From assembly GCA_041671545.1 (NCBI GenBank), contig JBAZBI010000001.1, positions 310,001 through 374,000 of the forward strand: a DNA stretch of 64,000 bases, given 5' to 3'. The notes beneath the pieces are model-generated. The model had not been told where the DNA came from. It ran no database searches and saw only the letters and a program-made list of their open reading frames with translations. Made by a program: the position numbers and the translations under genes. Below are positions 9,714 to 18,249 of this stretch, in pieces. Positions within the stretch are counted from its first letter, which is position 1; each line of letters starts with the position of its first letter. This DNA comes from UBA1563 sp041671545. GTDB lineage: Bacteria > Bacteroidota > Ignavibacteria > Ignavibacteriales > Ignavibacteriaceae.

Positions 9714-9796
9714 CAAGAAAAACCTCTCGGCTCTCGTCAATCCCGAAATCTTAAGTATGTGTGTGTAGTAGTCTTATATTTTGATTTGGGATTGAC
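9714..9796 (-). promoter_or_regulatory. Attenuator-like alternative hairpins before ilvD
   Basis: Just after the leader peptide stop, GTCAATCCCAAATC (9796-9783) can pair with GATTTCGGGATTGAC (9750-9736), leaving one C bulged. That structure uses the same bases as a shorter stem, TTTCGG with CCGAGA (near 9748-9725), which is followed by a T-rich run (TTTTTCTTGTTT). The two folds exclude each other, as expected for an antiterminator and terminator. A ribosome at the leader stop would cover part of the first arm; one stalled earlier on Ile/Val/Leu codons would leave it free. The terminator stem is weak (6 bp with one G-U), so the mechanism is inferred. Confidence 0.6.
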
Positions 9797-9802
9797 TTAT
9801 TA

Positions 9803-9970
9803 TTAGCCTAGAATAATAATGCTAAGGAGGCTAAGAATAACAGAAATCCCAATAACGACAGAAAAAATCGATAGGGTTATTATTGGAGAAATCACAACAC
9901 TTGGACTACCGGGGATGCTGGCAAATCCATAAAAATTGTTTTGTGCGATATATTGTGATTGATTTTTCAT
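9803..9970 (-). CDS. Ile/Val/Leu-rich leader peptide of the ilv-leu operon
   Basis: An uninterrupted 55-codon frame, ATG at 9970 and TAA at 9805-9803. Of residues 25-54, 20 of 30 are Ile, Val or Leu, including the runs IIIL at the very end, VVI, II and LL; 22 of 55 overall are branched-chain. It lies directly downstream of a promoter and upstream of attenuator-like hairpins and ilvD, which is the arrangement of the classical ilv leader peptides of enterobacteria, though this one is longer. The ATG lies 13 nt beyond the -7 element with no Shine-Dalgarno, so initiation is nearly leaderless. A small hydrophobic membrane protein is the alternative reading, but the position favours a leader. Confidence 0.75.
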   Translation of the reverse strand: MKNQSQYIAQNNFYGFASIPGSPSVVISPIITLSIFSVVIGISVILSLLSIIILG

Positions 9971-9983
9971 TTTTTTATTGATG

Positions 9984-10014
9984 CAAAGATAGCTGAAGGA
10001 AGTTAAAGTGTCAA
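9984..10014 (-). promoter_or_regulatory. Promoter of the ilv-leu operon
   Basis: TTGACA begins at 10014, and TATCTTTG (9991-9984) matches the Bacteroidota -7 consensus TAnnTTTG. The spacing is 20 nt between TTG and TA, identical to that at the thr and met leaders in this window. Transcription should start a few bases before the leader ATG at 9970. Confidence 0.75.
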
Positions 10015-10223
10015 GTTTTCGGCTTCTTTTTTTTATCTTTTCTGGAAAATAATTAACGTGAGTGCATATCTTTCCATTAATAATTTAGTACAATCTCCCC
10101 GATGAGTTAAAAAAATAGGTTTTGGTGGAGTACGAACGAATATTTGTGTAAAGGCGAATTTATGAGATTTGCTTAATCTTTGTCGATATTCTAATTTGCG
10201 TCAAACTTATTTTGGAGTATTAA

Positions 10224-11219
10224 GTGAAACCGTCAATTTCTTTTCAGTTGTTTGCAATCATCATTTTATTATCATTTTCTTCTCTTACTGCACAAGTTTA
10301 TAAATCGGATTCTCCTTTCGCACATACCTATTCCATTGTTGCTTACGATGAGCAAACCGGTGATATGGGAGTTGCTGTGCAGTCACATTGGTTTTCTGTT
10401 GGAACGATGGTTACATGGGGTGAAGCCGGAGTTGGTGTAGTTGCAACTCAATCATTTGTTAATCCTTCTTTTGGACCGGAAGGTTTGAAATTATTGAAAG
10501 AAGGAAAATCTGCCGGAGAAGCTGTTGCTGCTTTATTATTAAAAGATAAAGGAAGGGAATTCCGCCAACTTGCAATTTTAGATGCAAAAGGAAATGTGGC
10601 ATCATTCACCGGTGAAGATTGTATTCAACCGGCTGGAAATATTGCAGGAAAAAATTTTTCAGTTCAGGCAAACCTAATGTCGAATGATAAAATTTGGCCG
10701 GCGATGGCAGAAGCATTTCAGAAATCAACAGGACAACTTGCAGAAAGAATGTTAGCCGCGCTTGATGCTGCTGAAAAAGCCGGTGGTGATATACGAGGAA
10801 AACAATCTGCTGCGATGCTTGTTGTTCGCGCAAAATCTACGGGAAAAGTTTGGGAAGATCGTTTAGTTGATATTCGCGTTGATGATAGTCCGGCGCCGCT
10901 TCCCGAATTGAGAAGACTTCTCAAAATTCACCGCGCTTATGATCATATGAACAATGGTGATCTTGCCGTTGAAAAAAATGATATGGATGCGGCGATGAAG
11001 GAATATTCCGCTGCAATGAAAATGTTCCCGGATAATCTTGAAATGAAATTTTGGACAGCAGTGGCGCTGGCTAATAAAGGAATGATGAAAGAAGCACTTC
11101 CAATGTTCAAACAAATTTATAAGAAAGATAAAAATTGGAAGACCCTAACTCCGCACCTCATCCCAAACGGATTATTAAAAGTTACAGATGAACAGTTGAA
11201 AAAAATAATGGAGAAATAA
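10224..11219 (+). CDS. Exported DUF1028 protein with TPR-like tail
   Basis: The 331-residue protein starts at GTG (GGAG lies upstream) with a signal peptide ending about ...SSLTAQ (residues 1-24). The DUF1028 domain follows at ~32-220, with FAHTYSIVAYDEQTGDMGVAVQSHWFSVG at its start; this family has an Ntn-hydrolase-like fold but no established reaction. Residues ~235-305 (MDAAMKEYSAAMKMFPDNLEMKFW) look like two TPR units. The nearest genes point away or belong to other units, so it is probably monocistronic. Its substrate is not inferable from sequence. Confidence 0.85.
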   Translation: MKPSISFQLFAIIILLSFSSLTAQVYKSDSPFAHTYSIVAYDEQTGDMGVAVQSHWFSVGTMVTWGEAGVGVVATQSFVNPSFGPEGLKLLKEGKSAGEAVAALLLKDKGREFRQLAILDAKGNVASFTGEDCIQPAGNIAGKNFSVQANLMSNDKIWPAMAEAFQKSTGQLAERMLAALDAAEKAGGDIRGKQSAAMLVVRAKSTGKVWEDRLVDIRVDDSPAPLPELRRLLKIHRAYDHMNNGDLAVEKNDMDAAMKEYSAAMKMFPDNLEMKFWTAVALANKGMMKEALPMFKQIYKKDKNWKTLTPHLIPNGLLKVTDEQLKKIMEK

Positions 11220-11267
11220 TGCTCATGATTGTGAAAAGGAAATTATTTAGATAGTTATTAAAATATT

Positions 11268-11549
11268 CTGCGCAAAATGACGAGAATATTTGCTCAAAAA
11301 ATTGGAAGAATTAATGAATGAGGTTGAATGGACGAATGTTATACAGTCAGACATGCACAATTCAATAATTCTAACGTATTTGGCCCAGGTTTATAAGACT
11401 AGTCCTTTAACAAAAAAATTCGAGTAATCCGCGCAGTTGATTAGCAGAATATTATTCAGAAATTGAATATTGAACAAAGAATAATGAATGATGAAGTTTT
11501 GTCTTTCGGTTTTCTACATTTCTTGTTCGATATTCATTATTCCTTTTTG
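11268..11549. repeat. Dispersed intergenic repeat, copy 1
   Basis: The 408-nt gap between the DUF1028 gene and the next gene has no plausible gene. It opens with CTGCGCAAAA and closes with TTCTACATTTCTTG...ATTCATTATTCCTTTTTG. Both ends recur in the same order at 26414-26550. GAATATTGAACAAAGAATAATGAA near 11465 and the inverse around 11525-11550 make an imperfect inverted repeat. It is probably a short non-coding interspersed element of this genome. Confidence 0.55.
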
Positions 11550-11627
11550 ATTCTGGATTTGCCAGGTTAGGGCTAACCAAAATCTTTCATCTCTTAAATG
11601 TCAGCGATAAACGCTAAAATTATTCCT

Positions 11628-12509
11628 CTATCTGTTCGCCGAAATAAAATCTATGAGAGCATTGAAAGATGCTTTTTCGCTTTGAGTTAATTCCGGTTCA
11701 ACAGTATTTATTGCGATCATAAGCCAACGCGTATTGAGTTTTTTACGTGCTATTCCAACTTCTTCTCTATACGAATCTCTGTCACGGAAAACTATTTCAT
11801 AAAAGGCAATTGCCGCTTTAACACAGATAAGATTATGGAGTTTGTTGTTGTTACAAATCGGAATTAAAGACGCAACGTAATCTTTGTTCTTTATGCAAAT
11901 TTGAACTGCTAAAAGACCGGCTTGTTTGGCAAAATCAACTTTCTGTAAAACTTGAAGGTTGTTATCCGAAGCAATCTGAACCAAACGATCGATATTTTTT
12001 TGGATGTCTAACCTTTTGGAATACGCTTCTGAATAGGCTTTATTAATTGCAGAATGAATTGCTCTATCAATATTTAATTTTGCTCGTTCGGATTCCTCTT
12101 TCCCGTGAGTAATGTCTCGAGAAATTCTTATCACTTCAGTGTAATCCCCCGCTTCAGAAAGTTCTTCGATTGATTTTTTTTCTGAGTCTCTCGGTTTTTG
12201 TTTGTTCCCCCAGGGCATCATTCTACCGGTTCCTGTTTCTTTAATTTGTGTTTTTGCGGAATCAACAAGCTTTTTTGTTTTTTCATCCTGTACTACGACC
12301 TGGATTCCGTTGATCGTTAACTTTTCAATCAGAAATTGGTAAAGTTCCTGGTTCACTTTAAAGCTGACCAAAATTTCATTCCCAATTTTTCCATATTTAA
12401 ACGGTGTAACAATTAGGTGCGGCAGTTTCTGAGTTAATACTTCGATGATGCTTCCCATCGTTTTTAACTGTTTTTCATTTACAAGAGTATTTATAGATTC
12501 AAATTCCAC
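11628..12509 (-). CDS. Conserved-looking protein of unknown function
   Basis: The 293-residue cytoplasmic protein has no signal peptide or membrane segment. The first ~90 residues have alternating hydrophobic strands (LIVTPFKYGKIGNEILVSFKV). Residues ~125-290 are predominantly helical with a repeat-like character (RAKLNIDRAIHSAINKAYSEAY; KQAGLLAVQICIKNKDYVASLIPICNNN), reminiscent of TPR/HEAT arrays. I do not recognise the family. It stands alone between convergent non-coding stretches and may be monocistronic. Confidence 0.7.
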   Translation of the reverse strand: MEFESINTLVNEKQLKTMGSIIEVLTQKLPHLIVTPFKYGKIGNEILVSFKVNQELYQFLIEKLTINGIQVVVQDEKTKKLVDSAKTQIKETGTGRMMPWGNKQKPRDSEKKSIEELSEAGDYTEVIRISRDITHGKEESERAKLNIDRAIHSAINKAYSEAYSKRLDIQKNIDRLVQIASDNNLQVLQKVDFAKQAGLLAVQICIKNKDYVASLIPICNNNKLHNLICVKAAIAFYEIVFRDRDSYREEVGIARKKLNTRWLMIAINTVEPELTQSEKASFNALIDFISANR

Positions 12510-12622
12510 AAAATTTTTCTTTGTTTAGAGCTATTGATAAATAATTTATCGAAATTCTACTGTGGGAATATAGGGAAAAAGATGATTTGCCCGAACAAAA
12601 AAATTATCACTGCTATAAAAAG

Positions 12623-12649
12623 AAAAGCCCCGTACTTGCGGGGCTTTTT
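12623..12649 (-). terminator. Intrinsic terminator after the sigma/anti-sigma/DUF4097 operon
   Basis: AGCCCCG, a TACTTG loop and CGGGGCT form a GC-rich stem flanked by A and T runs on both sides. It lies 22 nt past the DUF4097 stop and reads well on the minus strand. The symmetric flanks would also allow it to work on the plus strand. Confidence 0.85.
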
Positions 12650-12670
12650 ATCTTTCTGTTTATCGCAGCT

Positions 12671-13798
12671 TTACTTATTCAACTTCTTAATTTCAATTTT
12701 GGAGTTTGAAGTTGTTAATTTAATCAACATTCCGCCACCGTTTAAATTGATTGTCGCTCTAATTTCTCTTTCATCATCGTCAACGGTATAATTTTCAAAT
12801 TTATAATCTGAGATAATTTTATAACGTTCTTTCAAATCTTTTTTAGACTGAACTTTTATCACTGCTTCGATAGTTGCCTTCGCATTTTCAGGAACTAAGA
12901 GGGTAATGTTTCCGCCTGAAGATGATAATTTACTATCGTCACTTCCGTCAGGTGTTAATTCAGCATAAATATCACCGCCGGAAGTATTTGCTTTTACTGA
13001 TCCATAAATATTTTCCAATTTAATATCTCCGCCGGATGTGTTTACAGAAGCGCTTCCTTTGGCTCCCGCTAATTTAATATCTCCACCGGATGTATTTAAT
13101 TTCGCAATCCCCGAGACTAAACCAACTTCAATATCACCGCCGGAAGTTGACGCTTTTATTTCTCCGCCAACATTACCCACCTTTATATCACCGCCTGCAG
13201 TATTCACATTTAATGATTTGCTTGAACTCGTTACCACAATATCTCCACCGGCAGTAGTCATTTTCCCTTCTCCGTTAACAACTCCAACGCGAATGTCACC
13301 ACCGGCAGTAGTAACTTTTAAATTGCCATTAATATTTCCAGTGTTAATATCTCCTCCGGCTGTAACCAGCTCAACATTCCCGTTGATAGATTCTACTCTA
13401 ACATCTCCGCCGGCAGTTGTTCCCTTAATGTTTCCATAGAATTCACCAAGACACACTAAGTCACCGCCGCTTGTTTTTATATCCAAATTAAATTGTCCAG
13501 GTGTTTTAATTGAAAAGGAAGCATTGTGGTCGTTTCTTAACGAAACGGAAACCGTATTTCCGTCTTGAGCTATTTTCAGATCATCACGATCCACTGCATC
13601 AAGTCCTGTAACTTCAACTAAAACTTCATCCTTACTCCAGGACTCAACATGTACATCTCCCGAAACTTTTACATAAAGATTATCTCCTTTTTTTACCGAA
13701 AAGTTTTTGCTTAATTTATCTTGAGACATTCCTGTCTGGGTTATACCGACTACAAATATTGCAGTCAAGATCAGGTTAAATAATTTGTTCGTTTTCAT
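12671..13798 (-). CDS. Exported DUF4097 beta-strand repeat protein
   Basis: The 375-residue protein has a signal peptide (residues 1-25, ending ...TGMSQ). Residues ~105-290 are about a dozen tandem units of ~16-17 residues with the core (T/S)(A/S)GGDI(K/R)V, typical of the DUF4097/putative auto-transporter-adhesin-like beta-helix family; the repeat is also obvious in the DNA. It is the third gene after an ECF sigma factor and its anti-sigma factor (11-nt gap), a common partnership in Bacteroidota. A periplasmic or surface role is expected, but the function is not established. Confidence 0.88.
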   Translation of the reverse strand: MKTNKLFNLILTAIFVVGITQTGMSQDKLSKNFSVKKGDNLYVKVSGDVHVESWSKDEVLVEVTGLDAVDRDDLKIAQDGNTVSVSLRNDHNASFSIKTPGQFNLDIKTSGGDLVCLGEFYGNIKGTTAGGDVRVESINGNVELVTAGGDINTGNINGNLKVTTAGGDIRVGVVNGEGKMTTAGGDIVVTSSSKSLNVNTAGGDIKVGNVGGEIKASTSGGDIEVGLVSGIAKLNTSGGDIKLAGAKGSASVNTSGGDIKLENIYGSVKANTSGGDIYAELTPDGSDDSKLSSSGGNITLLVPENAKATIEAVIKVQSKKDLKERYKIISDYKFENYTVDDDEREIRATINLNGGGMLIKLTTSNSKIEIKKLNK

Positions 13799-13809
13799 TG
13801 TGGTACTCC

Positions 13810-14748
13810 TTATGATTCTAATTTTGTTAACATGGTTTTTGCACGAAGTTTTATATAACTGTTGTCGTCTTCCTGCATTCTATTTTTAAGTACATTTTTT
13901 ATGTTTGGGTCTGATAGACGTTTTACGTTATTCTTTTCATCCAGGCAGTTGATAGCTTGAACACGTAAACCGGAATTTTTATCATTCTGTAAAACATAGA
14001 TTATAGCATCGCTGATCTTTTCATCGAACGGAAGATTGCAGAGTGCGTTCATTGCCTCTTTGCGAACACCGGGGTTGTCATCGTACATCATCGCTTTAAT
14101 AAGGGCATCTTTAACCACACCGGAAGTTGTTGATCTTTTCTCAGAATAGATCGCGTTAACGGCTTTCAATCGTATGCCGGGATTTTCATTATCTATCAAT
14201 GATTTTGCAAGTACTTTTTGAATTTCAGCGTCATTTACATTTCCTTTTAGTTTTACCGGAACGATCTGTTCGTAAGTAATTTCAACTTCACCTTTATCAA
14301 AATCCGAATTTATAAATTGAAGGTTCGTAAGTTTCGAATCAGCAGCAGCAATAGTACTTCCAGATGTTAGTTGATTCCCGGCTTTATCGAAATAGAAGAA
14401 ATAACTTGCTGTTACCAACAAAACTACTGCCGTAAAAGAATATGCAATTCTCAAATTGGTTGGCGAGGGCAACGTGAAGAGTTCCCATATTTTTTGCAAA
14501 GTGAATTTCTTCCGCTTAAGATTTCTTATCTCCGCAAGAAGTTCCTGCCGCGACTCAAACAGCGTATCTTCATCTAATTCTTCAACCAGATTGACTTTAA
14601 CAAGTTGATGCATTCGCTTTAATTCTTCCAATTCGTTTTTGCATGATTCGCATCCAAGCAGATGGCGCTCAAACTCATTCCGTTCTTCTTTCTTCAGCTC
14701 GTTATAGCTGTAAAGGATCAACTGGTTTTTATAATTTTCGTGTTCCAT
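13810..14748 (-). CDS. Membrane anti-sigma factor with zinc finger and HEAT repeats
   Basis: The 312 residues begin with a cytoplasmic zf-HC2 anti-sigma domain (H29, C33, C36 in HLLGCESC). One transmembrane helix follows at ~101-119, and the extracytoplasmic part contains HEAT-like repeats at ~180-310: recurring DDNPGVRKEAMNALCNLPF, DKNSGLRVQAINCL and DDNSYIKLRAKTML. It follows the ECF sigma gene by 14 nt and should hold that sigma factor inactive. The HEAT part is an unusual sensor domain for an anti-sigma factor and could bind the co-encoded DUF4097 protein (inference). Confidence 0.88.
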   Translation of the reverse strand: MEHENYKNQLILYSYNELKKEERNEFERHLLGCESCKNELEELKRMHQLVKVNLVEELDEDTLFESRQELLAEIRNLKRKKFTLQKIWELFTLPSPTNLRIAYSFTAVVLLVTASYFFYFDKAGNQLTSGSTIAAADSKLTNLQFINSDFDKGEVEITYEQIVPVKLKGNVNDAEIQKVLAKSLIDNENPGIRLKAVNAIYSEKRSTTSGVVKDALIKAMMYDDNPGVRKEAMNALCNLPFDEKISDAIIYVLQNDKNSGLRVQAINCLDEKNNVKRLSDPNIKNVLKNRMQEDDNSYIKLRAKTMLTKLES

Positions 14749-14762
14749 AATGTTCTCAACGT

Positions 14763-15338
14763 TTATATTGTTTTTAATTTCAGTCTAAGTTTTTCGGTCG
14801 CGATGAAGAGATATTTTTTTATCGTCCCTTCGCTGCAATCCATCATTTTGGCAATCTCTTTTATTTTATAGTCGTGCATATGTTTAAGCATAAAAGCCAT
14901 TTTCTGTTTCGGCGCAAGACTATCAACCGCGCTTTGGATGTCCCCTTTCATTTCCGCATTTATGAATTGCTTATCGGGCTCATGCTCTTCGGGTGAGCGG
15001 ATTTCTACTTTCGGGTTCATTCCATCTTCATCGGGTGAGATACTCACCTTTTGGTATCTTCTGTAACTCGCCTGGTGAGTGAGACAAACATTAGTCGTAA
15101 TCCTGAAAAGCCAGGTTTTAAATTCACTCCGGAATTCAAAACGTTTAAGTCCTTTATAGACTCTCAGAAATACTTCCTGGTAAATGTCTTTTGCATCATC
15201 GGATGACTTGCAATAATGCGCAATCATAGAAAGAACATTTCTATCATGCCGATAGACTAAAGTTGTAAACGCCGAATCGTTTCCGTTCCGGGCTTCGATT
15301 ATTAGATCATTGTCACTTAGTGAAGATAAGTCTTCCAA
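14763..15338 (-). CDS. ECF-type RNA polymerase sigma factor
   Basis: The 191 residues show region 2 (DAKDIYQEVFLRVYKGLKRFEFRSEFKTWLFRI, residues ~43-76) and region 4 with a helix-turn-helix (KEIAKMMDCSEGTIKKYLF, ~160-178). It heads an operon with a zinc-finger anti-sigma factor and a DUF4097 protein. Such a cassette usually drives its own promoter, but I could not identify that promoter by eye. Confidence 0.93.
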   Translation of the reverse strand: MEDLSSLSDNDLIIEARNGNDSAFTTLVYRHDRNVLSMIAHYCKSSDDAKDIYQEVFLRVYKGLKRFEFRSEFKTWLFRITTNVCLTHQASYRRYQKVSISPDEDGMNPKVEIRSPEEHEPDKQFINAEMKGDIQSAVDSLAPKQKMAFMLKHMHDYKIKEIAKMMDCSEGTIKKYLFIATEKLRLKLKTI

Positions 15339-15482
15339 AACTTTAACTCCGTTTTTATTAGTTAGACTAAAATAAGATTTAAAAGGTTGTAAGGGATGGG
15401 GAAAATATTTTTAGGACGAGAGATTGGACATAGAGAATTTGAGACTTTGGGACTGTGAGACCTTGGGATTAAAAAATATGAA

Positions 15483-16037
15483 TCATTTAGATTTCTGAAA
15501 TAATTTATTCATTCCAAATACAATTAAAAAGATTATAAGGACAATAAAATAAAAAGTGGTAAAGGAACTTTTCAAAACAGAAAATACATTGGTTATCTGC
15601 GTTAATATTACCGGATTGTTGGGATAACTCATCAACATTGTAATTATTCCAATGTTTTCAAGATAATCAAAGAGACCGGAGAATAGTGGAAGAAAACATA
15701 AATAGAATAAGCGGCTTTCAAATTTTCCAAGTTTGTTAAGAATATATGCAAGCACCAGGCAATAACTAACGCCAAATAAAAAAGGATAGATCATATCAAC
15801 CGGAAGTTGAGTAAATAAATAAGCGTTTCTTCCTTTTTCACCTAAAGCGCTTAAAAGAGAATTGACATATTCTGCGTTATAACCCGTAGGCATCATATCC
15901 AATAACTTCATGCCGCCTGAAAAACTCATCACCTTCGGAATCGTTATGCCCAGCATAATTACATAGATGATATTCGTTAAAACAAAGAGAAGTAAAATTC
16001 TTTTGCCGTTTATGTTTCTTTTAATTAAGTCTTTCAA
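15483..16037 (-). CDS. Small polytopic membrane protein, unknown function
   Basis: The 184 residues have four predicted transmembrane segments: residues ~13-33, ~85-105 (MIYPFLFGVSYCLVLAYIL), ~113-133 and ~155-175. There is a basic N-terminus and no catalytic motif that I recognise. It resembles small uncharacterised membrane proteins common in Bacteroidota. It lies 144 nt upstream (in genome order) of the sigma operon and is not obviously linked to it. Confidence 0.75.
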   Translation of the reverse strand: MKDLIKRNINGKRILLLFVLTNIIYVIMLGITIPKVMSFSGGMKLLDMMPTGYNAEYVNSLLSALGEKGRNAYLFTQLPVDMIYPFLFGVSYCLVLAYILNKLGKFESRLFYLCFLPLFSGLFDYLENIGIITMLMSYPNNPVILTQITNVFSVLKSSFTTFYFIVLIIFLIVFGMNKLFQKSK

Positions 16038-16105
16038 AATAGGTCTTCTTTAGTTTTTATTCTTATTTCTTTTTAGCCAAAATCCTTACTTGTTTTCACA
16101 TTTCT

Positions 16106-16828
16106 TCACCCAACTTTTCTGTACACCGGCATTTGACTCCATGTTTTCCCTTGAAGTAATCTCCCGGCTTTCTTTTTTTGTTTACCACCCCATTGTTTGA
16201 AGAAGAATGGAACTTGCTGCTCAATACATTTGTCTTTTATATCAATTACCCATTCCTCTTTTAGTGGTCGGGCACCAGGACCCGATTCTCCACCGACAAT
16301 TACCCAATCAATATTCGTTAAGTCCAATTTATATATTGGACCGATCAATGGTTCAACGGAAAGGAATTTTGTTTTTGCATCTGTGTTCCTTAAATGATCG
16401 ATACGGTAAGTATAGTCATCATTTTCTACGCTAACACCCATCCAAATATTTTCTGTCCAGTTGAGTTTGGAGTTATATTTTAGCAGAATATCCGATCTCT
16501 TTGTTAGGACTTGAAATTTGTGCCAATAAGCTTTATTCATTACATCAAAAATTCTTTGAATAAATTCAAGCGGAACATTTTTGTGAAAAAGATCGCTCAT
16601 TGAGTTTACAAAAATAGTTTGAGGCTTTTTCCATGTTAGCGGTAATTCTACAACATGGTCTTGCAAAGTTAACTTGAAACCATTTTCATAATTTGCAGAA
16701 CCCATTGCTTTAAGTCTTTTAGCCATGCGTTCTGCATAACAAAACTTACAACCGGGACTAATTTTTGTACAGCCTGTAATCGGATTCCAGGTTGATTCTG
16801 TCCATTCTATTGATGATTTAAGTGCCAT
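16106..16828 (-). CDS. DUF5131 (phage Gp37/Gp68-like) protein, intact copy
   Basis: The 240-residue protein starts at ATG 16828 (MALKSSIEWTESTWNPITGC). The N-terminus carries CTKISPGCKFC, a CX7CX2C-like cluster motif resembling the radical-SAM-type Fe-S loop seen in this family. The family is common on phages and mobile DNA; its reaction is unknown. A GTG eight codons upstream is possible, but the ATG gives the family start. An almost identical 724-nt copy lies at 18670-19393, where the start codon is lost. This copy is the downstream neighbour of the Panacea/toxin-like pair on the same strand. Confidence 0.85.
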   Translation of the reverse strand: MALKSSIEWTESTWNPITGCTKISPGCKFCYAERMAKRLKAMGSANYENGFKLTLQDHVVELPLTWKKPQTIFVNSMSDLFHKNVPLEFIQRIFDVMNKAYWHKFQVLTKRSDILLKYNSKLNWTENIWMGVSVENDDYTYRIDHLRNTDAKTKFLSVEPLIGPIYKLDLTNIDWVIVGGESGPGARPLKEEWVIDIKDKCIEQQVPFFFKQWGGKQKKKAGRLLQGKTWSQMPVYRKVG

Positions 16829-16837
16829 ATTATACTT
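16114..16837. repeat. 724-bp direct repeat, copy 1 (DUF5131 gene)
   Basis: This stretch aligns without gaps to 18670-19393, in the same orientation, at what looks by eye like well over 90% identity. Similarity stops sharply at both ends: after CTTTTCT on the left, and after ATATTATACTT, just 5' of the gene start, on the right. The unit is therefore one gene and nothing else. No transposase or terminal inverted repeats are visible. Confidence 0.9.
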
Positions 16838-16902
16838 ACTTAATATTTTCACTTTTCTTTGCCAAGGAGTGAACCTAAAAAGCTGGATAAAGAATTAGCT
16901 GA

Positions 16903-17337
16903 CTACAGTCTGAGTATTCTTTTGAGGGACTCTGCAATTAATGGGCTATCTAAAACACCTTGACGAAGTTTGGCTACAAAAGAAGCCGACATTTCGGACT
17001 TAATCTTGAGCTTCCCATTCACTAATTTTGTTACTAATTCATTTACAGAACGTGGAAAAACCTTATTACAATCAATGATAGAATCCGTAGTAAAGTCTGC
17101 ATAGTCCTTGGGTGATAATTCTACTAAAGTTGAAGGCGGGTTATTTCTGTTACGGATTTTAACTTTAGAGATTTGAGAAGATGAACAAACAAGGAGCAAT
17201 AAATAATCATCTGAAGGATTATGATTTAGCACTATAAAATAATGGGGTTCCCTAGAAGTAAAAGAACTCTCTTCAAAATAATATACTGAACCGGATTTTA
17301 GAGACGCTTTGATCTTAATTTCTGGAGAGATTTCCAA
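16903..17337 (-). CDS. Putative toxin partner of a Panacea antitoxin
   Basis: The 144-residue protein lies 4 nt downstream of the Panacea-domain gene. Its N-terminal half (SGSVYYFEESSFTSREPHYFIVLN followed by a YLLLLVCSSS strand) resembles the beta-barrel opening of MazF/PemK-like proteins. The C-terminal half is helical with no recognised motif. Panacea (DUF4065) proteins are known antitoxins that neutralise many unrelated toxins encoded next to them (established). That this one is the toxin is inferred from adjacency and size. Confidence 0.55.
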   Translation of the reverse strand: MEISPEIKIKASLKSGSVYYFEESSFTSREPHYFIVLNHNPSDDYLLLLVCSSSQISKVKIRNRNNPPSTLVELSPKDYADFTTDSIIDCNKVFPRSVNELVTKLVNGKLKIKSEMSASFVAKLRQGVLDSPLIAESLKRILRL

Positions 17338-17341
17338 TTAA

Positions 17342-17950
17342 TTAATTCCAGAGAGATTCCAAATGATTTAGTTCTTTTAAAAATTCAATCTTTGCTTCTT
17401 TCTCCTCTGCATTAAGTTCGTAGAATTTTTCTACATTACTCGTAGAGTCATCAAAAAAATCGGTTAAATCCATTTTGATGCGAGTAATCCCACGTTTTAG
17501 TTGTTCTTCGTGTTTTTTCCATTCAGGGTATTGATGAGTTAAATTAACTAAATAAAAATTATCTTTCGACCCAAGTTTATCCCAAACAAAATTTAACGCT
17601 TCAATTTCAGAAACAGATAATTCTGAATAATCAACCTGGTTAATTGCTTTAATATTTTTATTGGCTTTTTGTGGTTCTAAAAATTTTGAAGCATAGTCAT
17701 TTTCATGTATATCGAGGAAAGTACTCATTTCAAGAATATCTTTTGTACCGGATGCAACAGGGCCATAATCCATTGCATAATATTCGTCATTTGAAATAGT
17801 ACGCCCAAATTTTCTCAAATGGTAACGATCAGCAAAATAGATAAGTTTAAGAGCTTTTAGCTTATCTAATGTGTTGTCTATTTCTTTTTGAGCAAAAAAC
17901 GCAAGAGACTGGGTGGCTTTTTTATAAGAAAAACCGTTTTCGGATAACAT
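17342..17950 (-). CDS. Panacea-domain (DUF4065/SocA-like) protein, probable antitoxin
   Basis: The 202 residues have a Panacea domain at ~25-160: LKALKLIYFADRYHLRKFGRTISNDEYYAMDYGPVASGTKDIL is the family signature, with the conserved FADR and YGP. Panacea proteins act as antitoxins or proteolytic adaptors. The gene precedes a 144-residue candidate toxin by 4 nt, the usual antitoxin-first order. The pair sits between two copies of a DUF5131 gene in an accessory region, consistent with mobile ancestry. Confidence 0.82.
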   Translation of the reverse strand: MLSENGFSYKKATQSLAFFAQKEIDNTLDKLKALKLIYFADRYHLRKFGRTISNDEYYAMDYGPVASGTKDILEMSTFLDIHENDYASKFLEPQKANKNIKAINQVDYSELSVSEIEALNFVWDKLGSKDNFYLVNLTHQYPEWKKHEEQLKRGITRIKMDLTDFFDDSTSNVEKFYELNAEEKEAKIEFLKELNHLESLWN

Positions 17951-18249
17951 AAATTTCTTTCAATCGGTTATAAATTTATTATCAATAATATTAACGTGTG
18001 CAATAATATAACATATTTAATAAAAAATAAAGACCAAACGAATAAAGCTTCGGATATCAAAAGTATCGGGTGTTAACTTTATGTTACCTGTAAAACCGTT
18101 GATTTTAATTTCTATGTAGCCAATATTTTCCATGCTCAAATTCACAATTTTTTATAATAGTTCGCCAAGGATGAAACTAAATATTCGTGTTCATCCGTGA
18201 GATGAGAGGTAAACTTTTCCCGCCACGAATAACACTAATCTTCACGAAT

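Noticed and set aside
9803..9970. BCAA-rich frame as a small membrane protein
   Set aside because: Its hydrophobic second half could be a membrane helix, but the position between promoter, hairpins and ilvD, and the matching layout at thr and met, favour a leader peptide.
13038..13439. Plus-strand 133-codon frame rich in Ser-Pro-Pro
   Set aside because: It is the antisense shadow of the DUF4097 tandem repeats.
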